Below are positions 39,461 through 50,500 of a DNA stretch of 64,000 nt, one piece after another. This DNA is from Setoptus koraiensis. Taxonomy: Eukaryota > Arthropoda. The translations under genes were made by a program, and so were the position numbers. The stretch lies in NCBI GenBank assembly GCA_048013815.1, contig CM106585.1:2604001-2668000 (forward strand), in the 5' to 3' direction. The notes under the pieces were generated by a model. The model was not told where the DNA came from, ran no database searches, and worked only from the letters and a program-made list of their open reading frames with translations. How positions within the stretch are numbered: position 1 is the first letter of the stretch; each line of letters begins with the position of its first letter.

Positions 39461-40186
39461 ATGGATGCCGTGCCTCATATCAGAAAAATTGTCCTATACG
39501 AGAACCCTAATCATAAGAAGTTCAGGTTTCTATGGCTGGGCACTGTGGTGCAAGTGGGCTTCATTATGTTCACAGCCTTTGTTACGCCAACAAAAAAACG
39601 TTTGAACGAAGCAAGACGAAAATATAAGCTTGACCAAGAGCAGCAGCAAAACATGACAGCATCTGATTCAGTCGATCAGACCCAACAACATTCTGACGTT
39701 CCTAGATTCGAACTAGAACAGTCGAGATCCGACCTCACTATGAGCGGCCACGTCAATAGGTATATCGTTGAAGGGCCCCACGTGCAGCCAAATCCTGGAC
39801 TGGCTAAAATGGCTTTTAATGGAATTGTAGATATTCTAGGCAACCTTCAGAATCCTCTGTCCATCGGTCTCATTGCCTTCTCACCCTCGATATGTTTAGC
39901 GGTTTACTTTCTATCGCGTCGCACAATAAGTAAGCTCACTTTACTACCTAACGGTAATGTGAAACTATCGTTTTTCACACTACACGGCCTTTCGAAGGTA
40001 CCCCCCTCAGAAGAGATCAAATTGACAGACATAATGTGCCGAACTAGAAGAACAGATAATGCCAACTATTTGATTATGAAGGCGAGAAACAGGCCATTCT
40101 ACTTTCTCATCGACAAAACCGAGGGTAGTTTCTACAAACCAGAACTATTCGACCAAACAATTGGTCGCAGGAGATACCAACTCTGA
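39461..40186 (+). CDS. TMEM223: Transmembrane protein 223 homologue (COX assembly)
   Basis: A 241-residue mitochondrial inner-membrane protein. In human cells TMEM223 helps COX1 synthesis and cytochrome c oxidase assembly. The match rests on the C-terminal block RPFYFLIDKTEGSFYKPELF followed by DQTIGRRRY, which parallels human GRRFYFLLDKxGxFxNxxLFDNTVGxYR. Two membrane spans fit the family: about residues 22-40 (FLWLGTVVQVGFIMFTAFV) and 135-155 (IGLIAFSPSICLAVYFL). It has a longer polar loop (about residues 45-110, Gln/Ser/Asp-rich) than the human protein. Convergent with KIN17, 108 bp between stops. Confidence 0.85.
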   Translation: MDAVPHIRKIVLYENPNHKKFRFLWLGTVVQVGFIMFTAFVTPTKKRLNEARRKYKLDQEQQQNMTASDSVDQTQQHSDVPRFELEQSRSDLTMSGHVNRYIVEGPHVQPNPGLAKMAFNGIVDILGNLQNPLSIGLIAFSPSICLAVYFLSRRTISKLTLLPNGNVKLSFFTLHGLSKVPPSEEIKLTDIMCRTRRTDNANYLIMKARNRPFYFLIDKTEGSFYKPELFDQTIGRRRYQL

Positions 40187-40294
40187 ATAGATCTCATAGA
40201 CTAACTTAAAATACAATACAAAATCAAAAAAAGCAGAATAGATGTAGAAGAATCTGCAAAAGCAGCCTAGAACAAGCTTCCTCTAAGGGGTTAT

Positions 40295-41203
40295 TTAGTT
40301 AGTTTTCTTCACTTTAGGTTTCTTTACAAAATTAGGTGGCCTAAGCAAGCCTGGTCTTTTAAGGAGGGCTGGTTTCTTGGCCATCTTCAGCTCTATAGGT
40401 TCAATATTGAATACAGGTTTCACCTCTAATTCAGAGGTCTTGGTTGAAGTAGAACTAGTCTGTTCGCTTGGTTCGACTGGGCGAAAGTTGTTATATTCGA
40501 GGACAAGACCTTCACTTTTTTCTGTCACATCAGCCTCTGTAGTAATAGTTTTCCCTTCTTCTTCTTCCTCCCCAGCATCGTTCTTTCGCTTGCTTATCAC
40601 TTCGAAAGCAACTGGCTTTGGGACTTCATTGCCTGACGAAGATGCTCCTAAGTCGGCTTGCTTCCCTAGATCTATTTGTTTTTTTATAGTACGAGCAATA
40701 TAGTCTTCAGTATCTCGATGATGCTTGCGCTTTTTCTCATCCATCTCTTGTCGCCTCAAAGTCTCTGGATCTCTATCAATGTATGTGATAAATACTCCTT
40801 TCTCATTATGGTCAACATGAACAAGGCTACTCCTTCCCATCCAGTTACAAAATTCAGTCAGGTTGGTCCATTGTGTTGCGTTCATGTGTATATGATTTCT
40901 TTCTTTTATGTAGTCTTGATACACTGTGTTTGCAAGGACCCTTCTTGTTCCATATCTTGTTTTGAGTAGAAAAAGGAAACCTTCTTTAAAATCTTTACTA
41001 AATTCACTTATGTATTTTGTGGAATTCTCGGCAAACAACAGTAACTGTCTTTGGTGTGATTCACTATTGATATGACATTTGAAGCCGTTGTCATCTCTGC
41101 ATTGTTTTTGACACATTTGACAATAATATTTTAATTTTTGCAAGCCTTTAGCCTTCTGGGCGTTGGCGATTGCCTTGGGGTCCATTGGTTCGTGTTTTCC
41201 CAT
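40295..41203 (-). CDS. KIN: KIN17 DNA/RNA-binding protein homologue, short form
   Basis: A 302-residue nuclear protein of the KIN17 family, linked to DNA replication, repair and pre-mRNA processing. The N-terminus is strongly conserved: MGKHEPMDPKAIANAQKAKG, the zinc finger YYCQMCQKQC...HINSESH (C-x2-C...H-x5-H) at about residues 27-52, then the winged-helix region (FLFLLKTRYGTRRVLAN, YQDYIKERNHIHMNATQW, EFCNWMGRSSLV) and GVFITYIDRDPETLRRQ. It ends in a low-complexity linker and Lys/Pro tail (KKPALLKRPGLLRPPN). Human KIN17 has 393 residues with C-terminal KOW domains; these are not present here, and the stop lies in a continuous frame. Divergent from ACTR10. Confidence 0.9.
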   Translation of the reverse strand: MGKHEPMDPKAIANAQKAKGLQKLKYYCQMCQKQCRDDNGFKCHINSESHQRQLLLFAENSTKYISEFSKDFKEGFLFLLKTRYGTRRVLANTVYQDYIKERNHIHMNATQWTNLTEFCNWMGRSSLVHVDHNEKGVFITYIDRDPETLRRQEMDEKKRKHHRDTEDYIARTIKKQIDLGKQADLGASSSGNEVPKPVAFEVISKRKNDAGEEEEEGKTITTEADVTEKSEGLVLEYNNFRPVEPSEQTSSTSTKTSELEVKPVFNIEPIELKMAKKPALLKRPGLLRPPNFVKKPKVKKTN

Positions 41204-41352
41204 TTTCGCGTTCTTTTTTCTTCAGATATATTTTATTCAAAAAAAAAAATAAGTCAAGGAAATAGAAACTTCGGCTTTTAATTCATTCCAATGAGTGGTG
41301 CTGGTGAATTTCATCTATCAGCTGATTTCGATGTAAACATAGCTCATAAAAA

Positions 41353-41592
41353 ATGAACGATCGGAATTCTTTCAGCGAACGGAGTGGTATGGGAGTGTGG
41401 GAGAAGCACGAAAAATGTAGTTGCGATCAAGGCTTGTGGGAGAGCTGGAGCAATCGAGGGAGTACGCACCATAACGAGGACAGAACCGACCAAGAAAATA
41501 TGAGGAGTAAGCTCGTCCACTACTGTTCGTTAGTTAGAACAGAAGATAATTCATCATTCTGGAGAAATCATTCGGACAACTATGGAGCGTAA
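41353..41592 (+). CDS. Possible upstream ORF overlapping the ACTR10 start
   Basis: A 79-codon frame with a true ATG (MNDRNSFSERSGMG...) in the ACTR10 leader. It ends 11 bases inside the ACTR10 coding region in a different frame, so if translated it would limit ACTR10 initiation. The peptide has no recognised domain. It may simply be 5' UTR. Confidence 0.3.
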   Translation: MNDRNSFSERSGMGVWEKHEKCSCDQGLWESWSNRGSTHHNEDRTDQENMRSKLVHYCSLVRTEDNSSFWRNHSDNYGA

Positions 41593-42781
41593 AACATTGT
41601 CCTACTATCAGTTTAGTTCACAATTGAGCGACAAAAACATAGTCATTATAGAATTCGGTCGGGCATACACAAGATGCGGATTTGCCAATGAACCAACGCC
41701 TCGGGCAATTGTTAAATCAGTAGTTCATTTGAAAGAGCAAGGGAAAGATGTATATTTACATGAAATTACCAATGAAAAACAGTTAAAAAGGTCTTTGAGA
41801 GACTTTGTAGAGCGCATATATTTTACATATTTGGCTGTTAGTCCCAAAGACAGAAAAGTTGTCATTGTGGAATCCGTTTTCAACCAATCATTTTTCAGAA
41901 ATACATTGACTAATGTATTTTTTGATTTGTTTGATGCGCCATCACTCCTCTATGTGCCGGACCACCTCATGGCTCTAGCCTCCATAGGTTCGTCAACTGG
42001 ACTAGTACTGGATTTAGGTTCAAGAGAGGCAGTTTCAATCGCTGTAGTCGAAGGCGTTACATTATTAGATACAGCCCAGTTCGCTTCTTTAGGAGCTGAG
42101 GCGTTGGACAACGTGATCTTAAAACATCTGGAAGCACATAATTCTCCAGATATTGATTTTACACCCTCGGTAGTGGAGAATATTAGGGTCAGAACATGTT
42201 TTGTTGCGCCATACGAACGTGGACAAGCAATAGCGCGCGTTAAGTCTGAGAAGGACGCTCAAGACACTGCGAACTTGAAGATCAACCCCATCGACCGACA
42301 TCTTCTAGTAGATCGAGATGACAACTGTCCAAAAGATTTAATATACCCGATTGGCGATCAGAAGTTGGTGAACGTACCAGGCACTCTCAGAGAGGGTGTC
42401 TGCGAGCTCTTATTTGAGATATATGGTCATGAACATTCAATTGCTACTTTGATTATAGAAACTATCCTAGCATCCCCGATAGATTGTCGAAAGGCGCTCA
42501 GTGAAAATATACTTATAGTTGGAGGACTCGCAAGCATGCCTGGATTGAAGCACAGACTAATGATGGAACTGAAAAATATTCATAAGTACCAAAGGTACAC
42601 TATGAAGTTGCCTGACGTTTTTAAATTTCATAACAATCTATGTCCAAATAACTATGTTTGTTGGCTCGGTGCGTCAATGTTTTGTTCTACTGATGCCGTC
42701 ATTCCCCGGTCCACAACGAGGGAACAGTGGCTCAAAGATGGCAAAAGAAGTATCAAAGATTGGTCTGATTTCATCATGTAA
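41582..42781 (+). CDS. ACTR10: Actin-related protein 10 (dynactin pointed-end complex)
   Basis: A 399-residue member of the actin fold family. Arp10/Arp11 caps the pointed end of the Arp1 filament in dynactin, with p62, p25 and p27. Seen: phosphate-1 type start IVIIEFGRAYTRCGFANEP (about residues 18-36), TPRAIVKSVV, the family's VVIVESVFNQSFFRNTL, the second nucleotide loop TGLVLDLGSREAVSIAVVEG (about 138-157), and the C-terminal actin segments ENILIVGGLASMPGLKHRL and NYVCWLGASMFC. The spacing and the divergent subdomains fit Arp10 rather than conventional actin. Length is close to the human 417 residues. Convergent with MYB. Confidence 0.92.
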   Translation: MERKTLSYYQFSSQLSDKNIVIIEFGRAYTRCGFANEPTPRAIVKSVVHLKEQGKDVYLHEITNEKQLKRSLRDFVERIYFTYLAVSPKDRKVVIVESVFNQSFFRNTLTNVFFDLFDAPSLLYVPDHLMALASIGSSTGLVLDLGSREAVSIAVVEGVTLLDTAQFASLGAEALDNVILKHLEAHNSPDIDFTPSVVENIRVRTCFVAPYERGQAIARVKSEKDAQDTANLKINPIDRHLLVDRDDNCPKDLIYPIGDQKLVNVPGTLREGVCELLFEIYGHEHSIATLIIETILASPIDCRKALSENILIVGGLASMPGLKHRLMMELKNIHKYQRYTMKLPDVFKFHNNLCPNNYVCWLGASMFCSTDAVIPRSTTREQWLKDGKRSIKDWSDFIM

Positions 42782-43414
42782 TCCATGTCGATTTATGATT
42801 AAAAATACCATTCGATTATTTTTTTATAGTGTTCTGATCGATAAATGTTTCAACAACATTCTCTATTCGTTGTTATTGTAGTTGGTGGTACAAAAACTGG
42901 AGCACATCCGGTACAAGTACTACAGTCTTACAGCTCGGTAGGCTAAGTTTATCAGTGTAAAGTATATATCAAGTATTGCACATTGAGAGATCTCCGTTTC
43001 TCATCGAAAAGACATCGGAATCCCTAGATCGTTCGGGGTATGAGCAACCATTATGCAAGAGACGAACCAAGTTAGCTTTAGCGAAAGTTACTAGGGGTAA
43101 CAGGTTGTTTGCTATTATTATAAAGTTTATATATATATGTATAGATATATATATATATGTATTTTCTATTATTGTTATTATTATTATTAATATCTAGTAC
43201 TATTCAGTATTTTTATGATTATTATCAATATTTACCATTTACAATTATTATTAATATATATTATATAGTTTATTTTAGTGTTGGTGTGTCGATTCCTCAG
43301 AGTAGGCAGGTGCGATAGTAGATATTCATGGTTAAATTTACAAAGAATTTTGCAACTACTGTTATTTCATTCATAGCCTTGTTTGCTTCCTCTCACTAGC
43401 CAATTTATTTTCAT
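42782..43414. other. Convergent spacer ACTR10/MYB
   Basis: 3' flanks of both genes, AT-rich, with a TATATG microsatellite at about 43124-43160 and an ATT run at about 43165-43195. No gene seen. Confidence 0.5.
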
Positions 43415-44125
43415 TTAGAAACCTATGTGCGATGGTAGAGTATCGAAATCTAGATCGTCACCAAATTGGCCGGTCAGGTCTGCTAATTCGACCATTTCAG
43501 AATCTATTGAACAAAATAGGTCGCTGAGATCATTGAGATCAGAATCAGGATCTTTCCTGAGATTCACATCGTTAATAACAACCTCATTGTCATCAATAAA
43601 ACCAGATGCATCTTGTTGGGATGATGAGATCGAGGATGATAAAGTTGCCGATGATGATAGGGATGTACATAGTTTGCGAGATTTTCTTCTCTTTGTAGTT
43701 AAGGGTGAGCCTCTGGCTAGAGCTTCGGCTTTTCTTTTGAGTGTTGAATTCCAATGATTTTTAATGGCATTGTCAGTTCTACCGGGTAGCATTTTAGCAA
43801 TTTTGGCCCAATGGTTACCCCATTGTTTGTGAGCATTTATGATAGTTCGTTCTTCTTCCTCAGTCCATCTTGTTTTAACTATCTCTGGATTTAAGTGATT
43901 GTGCCAGCGCTCTCGGCATTGTTTTCCTATTCGACCTTCTAAGTGGGTAGCAATCAAAGTCCATTTTTTAGGTCCATACTTCTGCACTAATTCTACAACC
44001 TTATCATCTTCTTCTTGTGTCCATGGTCCTTTTCTGGTGCATATCTTTCCAGTACTAATTCGGGCGGTATTTGTTGACAATGCCAGAGGAGTCTTCAATA
44101 TGGCTACGAAAGGCTCCATCTTCAT
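43415..44125 (-). CDS. MYB: Short Myb protein with repeats R2 and R3 only
   Basis: A 236-residue nuclear transcription factor. Residues about 31-135 are two tandem Myb repeats nearly identical to R2 and R3 of c-Myb: [56 protein letters not shown] and [20 protein letters not shown], with the usual tryptophans. Animal Myb proteins (A-, B-, c-Myb, Drosophila Myb) have R1R2R3 and are 600 residues or more; here R1 is absent and the tail after R3 is only about 100 residues, Ser-rich then acidic ([16 protein letters not shown]). An in-frame stop precedes the ATG, and an acceptor-like sequence (tttacaatttag) lies about 25 bp upstream, so an untranslated 5' exon is likely. A spliced upstream coding exon for R1 was not found. 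Confidence 0.88.
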   Translation of the reverse strand: MKMEPFVAILKTPLALSTNTARISTGKICTRKGPWTQEEDDKVVELVQKYGPKKWTLIATHLEGRIGKQCRERWHNHLNPEIVKTRWTEEEERTIINAHKQWGNHWAKIAKMLPGRTDNAIKNHWNSTLKRKAEALARGSPLTTKRRKSRKLCTSLSSSATLSSSISSSQQDASGFIDDNEVVINDVNLRKDPDSDLNDLSDLFCSIDSEMVELADLTGQFGDDLDFDTLPSHIGF

Positions 44126-45075
44126 GCAATCGAATATGTTTTATCTAAATTGTAAACAGAGAAATAGATAAATACCGGAATAGCAAAATAAATATATACG
44201 TGCACATTCATGGATAATAAGACCAGTTGATCAATGGCGCAAGTAGGTAAGTGTGTCCAATGCAGTATCTATAGCGCATAGTATACATGTATTTTCCCTC
44301 CTTGTGTGTTGTGGTGCTGAACAACAACACAAATGCATGCACGAAACTACATGGCCACCAAATGTCAGCCCCCGTGCTGGCCGACTTCCCGCCAATTCTA
44401 TGTTGTGCTTGCGTGCATAACAACAGACGTAAATGGTGATTTGTGGATGAGGCTGATGGTAGAAGTTCACTGCACAACACCAACACACAGCAGATTTTCT
44501 GACAAGCGGTTGGCGCCAGATTTAAATATGTTATTTTTTTTTTCTGTACAACAGTCACCAGCAAGAAAGTCGGTGCCATTTTCAGCGTCCAGTTCATCAG
44601 TTGCAATGGAATGAACTGAGCAACAAAAACACGCGGACTTAACCTTAACCAATTGCTCTAGAAAAAAATTGGAAATTAGAGCAGATCAGTATCATTCATC
44701 ATCACATTCTGGCAACAACAATAAAATAGCTAATTTATTTTTTGCCTATGAATTTGCATTAGGATCGAATGTTAAACAACGAAAGAATACAAATCTACGT
44801 AGTTGTTTTGTTGTATTTCGCAAGAGAGGCTTGTGAAGAAACCTGCACACTGTAAACATTGTTTATGTTTTCAAATGTGTTGCGCCCAGCGGAATTGGCC
44901 TACTTTCAATATATTTACTTTTGTATTATTTATGGAACTATTCTTGCAAATAGGGGTGATATTATTGTGAGTCAATTTTCATTTTGCAAGCATAACATCA
45001 TTGCAAGCAATCGTACATGTTATTAGACTGCCTATTTTAACTATCATACTTTAACAACTCGCACTACGCTTAATA
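44126..45075. other. Divergent spacer MYB/SPAST
   Basis: About 950 bp that must hold both promoters. Open frames in 44200-44650 run on several strands at once and show no domain. No repeat seen. Confidence 0.5.
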
Positions 45076-46578
45076 ATGTCAGACATTGAAGACGACATTT
45101 ATTATCATCACAAGAAGGCACATAAGAAGCTATCGGAAGCCTTGGAATATGATAAAAATAGCGATGATCTCAATGACCGAGAACCACTCATTCAAAATTA
45201 TGTCGAAGCAATGGGCCATCTCATGGATGGACTCAAAATTGATACCAACAATATCAGAGACAAACAAAAGCAGGATAGGGCAACCAGTATTCAGGAAAAA
45301 ATGAAACACAATTTAAGTATGATTGAGGACCGAGTTAAAACGTTAACGGCATCGTCACCAGCTAGGCTCAACAACAATTCGTCCACGCCCGCAGGGTTAA
45401 GATCATCACCAAGAATCGAACAGTCAACTGTGCGAAAAACTCCTCTCAACCATGCAATATCTCGAGTGTCGACTGCCAGGGCCAATGCTATTATTAATAG
45501 ATCGGCCACGGGGTCCCGTACGTCGGCGTACAAACCCAGACTAGTCAGCAATGGAACTACGACTAGATCAATATCGACGCCAACCACTTCGAAGTCAATA
45601 AAAGATATCAATAGTGAAGCTCAAACTAAAGCCTTGGAGGCCAGGATAACTAGTCTACCTGGTATCAATAAAGAACTAGCCCTAACAATCTTGGATCATA
45701 TATTTAGGCCCTCTTCATTAATCAAATTTGACGCAATCGCTGGCCAAGTTACAGCCAAACAGGCATTGTATGAGATGGTAATCTTACCTACCTTGAGGCC
45801 AGAAATATTTACTGGACTAAGGTCGCCAGCGAGAGGTTTGTTATTGTTTGGACCTCCAGGCAATGGAAAAACATTATTGGCTAAGGCTGTAGCATCTGAA
45901 TCTGAGGCTACGTTCTTCAACATAAGTGCATCATCACTAACATCAAAATGGTTTGGTGAGGCCGAAAAACTGGTTAAGGCTTTATTTCTGATAGCTAGAG
46001 AACTCCAACCTACAATCATCTTCATTGACGAAATAGATTCCTTATTCTGCAAGAGAAGCTCCAATGAAGCAGAAAGCAGCAGGCGCCTCAAGACAGAATT
46101 CTTTGTAGGTTTCGATGGACTTCAGTCCACCTCGGACGACAGAATCATGGTGATGGGTGCAACAAACAGGCCAGAAGAACTCGATGAAGCAATCTTAAGA
46201 CGTTTCAGTAAGCGAGTTTATGTGAGAAATCCAGATTTCGAAACTCGGGTAGAACTCTTTAAAAAATTGGCTGATCTCAAAGATAAAGAAAAATCTGGAA
46301 TCAAGTGCTCGCTGAATTCAAAAGATCTTAACTTATTAGCATCTCAAACTGAAGGATACTCGTGTAGTGACATAGCAGCACTGGCCAAAGACGCCTCTTT
46401 CGGACCGGTCCGAGAATTATCAGTTGACGAAATCAAAAACATGCCAGTCAGTGCTATAAGATCGATAGATATTGAAGACTTTTTAAATTCTTCAAAAAGA
46501 ATTAGAAAAAGTACACCTACAGAATCTCTTAGAATATACGAGAAATGGAACCAGCAATATGCGGATGTATCCAGGTAA
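45076..46578 (+). CDS. SPAST: Spastin, microtubule-severing AAA ATPase
   Basis: A 500-residue meiotic-clade AAA protein. Spastin hexamers pull tubulin tails to cut microtubules. In order: an MIT domain at about residues 8-85 (YYHHKKAHKKLSEALEYDKN), a Ser/Thr/Arg-rich linker with microtubule-binding character (about 90-185), and the AAA module at about 220-460 with IAGQVTAKQAL, Walker A GPPGNGKT, NISASSLTSKWFGEAEKLVK, Walker B IIFIDEIDS, sensor MGATNRPEELDEAILRRFSK. The end (SLRIYEKWNQQY) matches spastin's C-terminal helix, not katanin or fidgetin. There is no N-terminal hydrophobic hairpin, so this corresponds to the short, non-membrane isoform of vertebrate spastin. Confidence 0.93.
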   Translation: MSDIEDDIYYHHKKAHKKLSEALEYDKNSDDLNDREPLIQNYVEAMGHLMDGLKIDTNNIRDKQKQDRATSIQEKMKHNLSMIEDRVKTLTASSPARLNNNSSTPAGLRSSPRIEQSTVRKTPLNHAISRVSTARANAIINRSATGSRTSAYKPRLVSNGTTTRSISTPTTSKSIKDINSEAQTKALEARITSLPGINKELALTILDHIFRPSSLIKFDAIAGQVTAKQALYEMVILPTLRPEIFTGLRSPARGLLLFGPPGNGKTLLAKAVASESEATFFNISASSLTSKWFGEAEKLVKALFLIARELQPTIIFIDEIDSLFCKRSSNEAESSRRLKTEFFVGFDGLQSTSDDRIMVMGATNRPEELDEAILRRFSKRVYVRNPDFETRVELFKKLADLKDKEKSGIKCSLNSKDLNLLASQTEGYSCSDIAALAKDASFGPVRELSVDEIKNMPVSAIRSIDIEDFLNSSKRIRKSTPTESLRIYEKWNQQYADVSR

Positions 46579-46666
46579 CAATTATTGAAGAGAGTGGTTC
46601 CCTTCTCGTGTCGTGGGCTTTTGATTGGTAGTGGTTATTTCGTCAATACATTGGGCGTCATTTTAA

Positions 46667-46806
46667 TGCTGTTGATCTTAGTATTCCTACTAATCAGAGT
46701 GATCAGACAAGATCGGGAGATTAGAAGAGAGGGAAACATACTCGAATTTTTGAGAACTGCATCACATTCTATTACTCTCACAGGTCATATCGGCGCAAGA
46801 GACTGA
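46667..46806 (+). CDS. Possible micropeptide frame in the spastin 3' region
   Basis: A 45-46 residue frame beginning MLLILVFLLIRVIRQDREIR, a hydrophobic helix followed by a basic/acidic polar part. The same frame is open back to 46585, six bases after the spastin stop, and the longer version would add another hydrophobic stretch. No family recognised. It may be a small membrane protein read from the spastin 3' UTR or a separately spliced gene, or chance. Confidence 0.25.
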
Positions 46807-47177
46807 GCCAGTGATCATGACATTGCCTGTGATCCAAGCCTTTAGTTGGTACAATCTTTAGTTTTGCTAACACAATGCCGAATAAGTCGCATTTATTTGG
46901 TTTAGGTTCACATTATGAATTATTAATTGAAAATAAAGATGAATTAAAACTCAGAATAATCTAGGCCTTCATTTCAACCGGAACGTGCGAATTTGGTTTT
47001 TCGAGCAGAGGAAAACATGAGAGGCACAAAATAAATTGATTATGATTTTTATGTGCAGCTCAATGAAACGACCTGAACTAGAATCAATCAATTCAACTTG
47101 ACAATCTTACGTCTATCTGACATTTACATGTCATACGTCCGTATAAATAACGACAAGTGGCAAGCAATGTCATGTGA
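46807..47177. other. Spacer between spastin and tRNA-Trp
   Basis: An AATAAAG at about 46932 could be the spastin poly(A) signal. No gene seen. Confidence 0.5.
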
Positions 47178-47250
47178 GACTCGGTGGCGCAACTGGTAGC
47201 GCGTATGACTCCAGATCATAAGGTTGCGTGTTCAAGTCACGTCCGGGTCA
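47178..47250 (+). tRNA. tRNA-Trp (CCA)
   Basis: A 73-nt cloverleaf: acceptor GACTCGG with CCGGGTC and discriminator A, D arm GGCGCAACTGGTAGCGC, anticodon arm TATGA-CTCCAGA-TCATA with anticodon CCA, T arm with TTCAAGT. It is close to the standard animal tRNA-Trp. A T-run (CTTCTTTTTG) right after the 3' end serves as Pol III terminator. No intron. Confidence 0.95.
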
Positions 47251-47560
47251 CTTCTTTTTGCTGCTTTGCTACATGCAGGCTGCTTTTTCTTTATCGTTCC
47301 ATATCTATGGCAGCGAGAACACGTGACAACCTTCGATGGAGAATCAACAAACTTTAATGGACATCCTGTATAATTTTCCATGTGTGTGCTCTTACAAGCT
47401 CTTGTTAGTGTTGGTCGCGTTGGACATCGCGATACACGTGCTCGTAAAATATACTTTATTTTTCTGTGATTCCAATCTTTATCCAATTATTATAGCTAGA
47501 TTTGCTTTAGGAATACATCGATAAATTTTAGGCACCATTGTCAACGAGTAATAAATTATC

Positions 47561-50500
47561 ATGGCATTCAAAAAGAAGAAGCCCGGTCAAAGAAAGAAGC
47601 CTTCTAAGGAGCATAAGGCTCCGGACGAGATCTCTTCAGCGGTCCAAACTGACGACATGAAATCTTTTGGGGGTAAAAAGAAAAAATTTAAAGATGATCC
47701 GCTGGCCGTTAGAAAGCAGAGAAACCCCAAGGCATTCGCCATCAAATCGACTAAAGTAGCAGAGCGTCAGTTCCGAAGAAAACAGGACCTCCAAGAGAAG
47801 AAGCATCATATACCCTTAGTTGACAGGACCCCCTTGGAACCTCCGCCCTTCATAGTTGCCGTTGTTGGTCCGCCAAAGGTGGGCAAGTCCACAGTTATAA
47901 GATCACTAGTTAAGCATTACACCAGACATAAACTCAGCGAGGTTAAGGGACCAATAACTATTGTGTCAGGAAAGAAGCGTCGTATAACTCTAATGGAATG
48001 CAACAATGATCTTCATTGTATGATTGATATAGCTAAAGTTGCAGATTTAGTTCTTCTCATGGTCGATGCAAGCTTTGGTTTTGAAATGGAAATGTTCGAG
48101 TTTCTCAATATCTGTCAGGCATCTGGATTTCCAAAAATTATGGGTGTGCTGTCCAACCTGGATAGAATACAGAGCATATCGGATCAGAGGAAGGTGAAAA
48201 AAACTATGAAAAAAAGATTCTGGACTGAGATATATCAAGGCGCGAAACTTTTCTACTTGAGTGGTGTTAGCCACAATATGTACAACAAGCGAGATGTGCT
48301 AAATTTGGCCAGATTTATTTCTACTGTTAAATTCAGACCATTGACCTGGAGATCTGCACATCCATATGTTCTCGTCGACCGTTTCGAAGATTTGACGGAT
48401 CCCGAAAAGCTGAGGACCGATCCAAGTGCAAATAGAAAAGGTTGCTTCTATGGATTCGTCAGAGGAACTGCGCTCAAGATCAATTCTGATGTCCACATAC
48501 CAGGTTGCGGAGATTTTCGCTTAAAGAATATTTCATATCTGCCTGATCCCTGTCCATTACCTGAAAAGATTGATAAGACGAAACGATCTTTAAATGACAA
48601 GGACAGAATTATCTACGCCCCATTCTCTAGTGTCGGCGATGTACTCTGCGACAGGGATGCCGTTTATATTGAGCTTGGCGGAGCCCATTCTTTCTCAGAC
48701 AAAATAAGTGAGAACGTAGTGATTAATAAAATAGTTTCAGAAATCATGGATTCCAAACAAACTATTGATAGCAAGATGGAAAACTCTAAGTTTCGAATGT
48801 TTGCTGGTGACAATAATATTGAAGAATCGGCGAACAACGACTCCGAAGAAGGCTACTCGACTGATCATTCAGATGTAGAAGGGGAGGAGGGAGAAGAAGA
48901 AGATGAAGAAAGCGAAAGTGATGAAGATGAATTCGATCCTGAGGCAGATGAAGAGAATCCATTGATCAAAAGAATGAAAGATGCTAGAAGTAACTCCAAA
49001 TCGACAAGCGATAATTACCAAGATATCTTAGATACTCTGGAGAGGGATATGAGAAAGAATCATCCCAAAAGTGAAGATATTGTCTATGACGATGAAGACA
49101 GTGATGATGAAGATGGTGCCACTAACGATAACCTCAAATGGAAAGAAAACTTGGCTGAAAAAGCTGCCCAAAGATTTTACAAGCGTCAGTCTGAGATACT
49201 AGATCTCCAACGATTTGTTTATGGCGGAATAAATGGTCTTGCAGATATTCACGCCGGATTAGACCAGTCAGACTTTTCTGAAAATCATGATGTAATGAAA
49301 CCAACCAAGAATTCTATTGAATGTACAAAGTTTGCACAAAATATTTTACAGGATTGGGACTCAGATTCCGTCATGAGATCCATCAAAAACAGTTTTGTTA
49401 CTGGAAAATGGGATAAAGGAGAAGACGCCTTTGGTGATGAAAAAGACGGTGATTACGACATGTCTGACAATGATGAAGACGCATATGATGATTTTGAGGA
49501 CCTCCAAACCGGCGAGGTATTCACTGCTGAAGAGCAGCACAAAGCTCACAACGCTTTGAGCGAAAAACGAGAAGAAAAAGATATGATCATCGATGAGGAT
49601 GACGAGGAACGCAGGCAAAGGATGCTGAAAAAAATGCAACAAAAGAGCAAATTCGATATGGAGTATGACACTGGGCTCACCGACGTACCTCAAGAAAAGA
49701 CCTTCTACGAACAACAAAAAGAAAAACTACAAGAGCAATCAGTTATGAACCGTGAGGTATTCGGTGATATGGACGACCAAACTCGGGTGCAAATCGAAGG
49801 TTATCGTGCTGGACTTTACGTCAGAATCGAGGTCGATAATGTGCCTCATCAGTTTGTGGACTATTTTGACCCTAACTATCCAATCATCGTGGGGGGCTTA
49901 AATCCAGGAGAACTCACCAAAGGTTATGTAAAAATTAGAATCAAGAAACATAGATGGTATAAAAAGATATTGAAGACTCGCGACCCCATCATCGTATCCA
50001 TGGGATGGCATAGATTTCAGACTGTACCCCTCTACCACATGATGGATGACAATATGAGAAATAGATCTCTCAAATACACCCCTTGGCATCTTCACTGTTT
50101 GGCTACATTCTGGGCACCTCTCGTACCTCAAGGAACTGGTATAATTGCTTTCCAGGGTATCGATCAATTCACTAAAGACTTCCGGATTGCAGCTACAGGT
50201 GTTGTCTTGGAGCTAGATAAAGAGGTAAGCATCGTGAAAAAGTTGAAACTTGTTGGTTCACCAATGGAAATCTTCAAGAAGACAGCATTCGTCAAGGGTA
50301 TGTTCAATTCTACCCTCGAAGTCGCCAAGTTTGAAGGCGCCTCCATCAGAACCGTCAGTGGAATAAGAGGTCAAATCAAGAAAGCTATCAAAAGTCCTGA
50401 GGGTGCATTTAGAGCCACCTTTGAGGATAAAATTTTGATGAGTGATATTGTATTCTTGCGATCCTGGTATACTGTCACTGTGCCACGATTCTGTATAACC

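Noticed and set aside
44208-44650. Overlapping frames of 60-130 codons between MYB and spastin
   Set aside because: Open on both strands and in several frames at once, no domain, in the region expected to be a bidirectional promoter.
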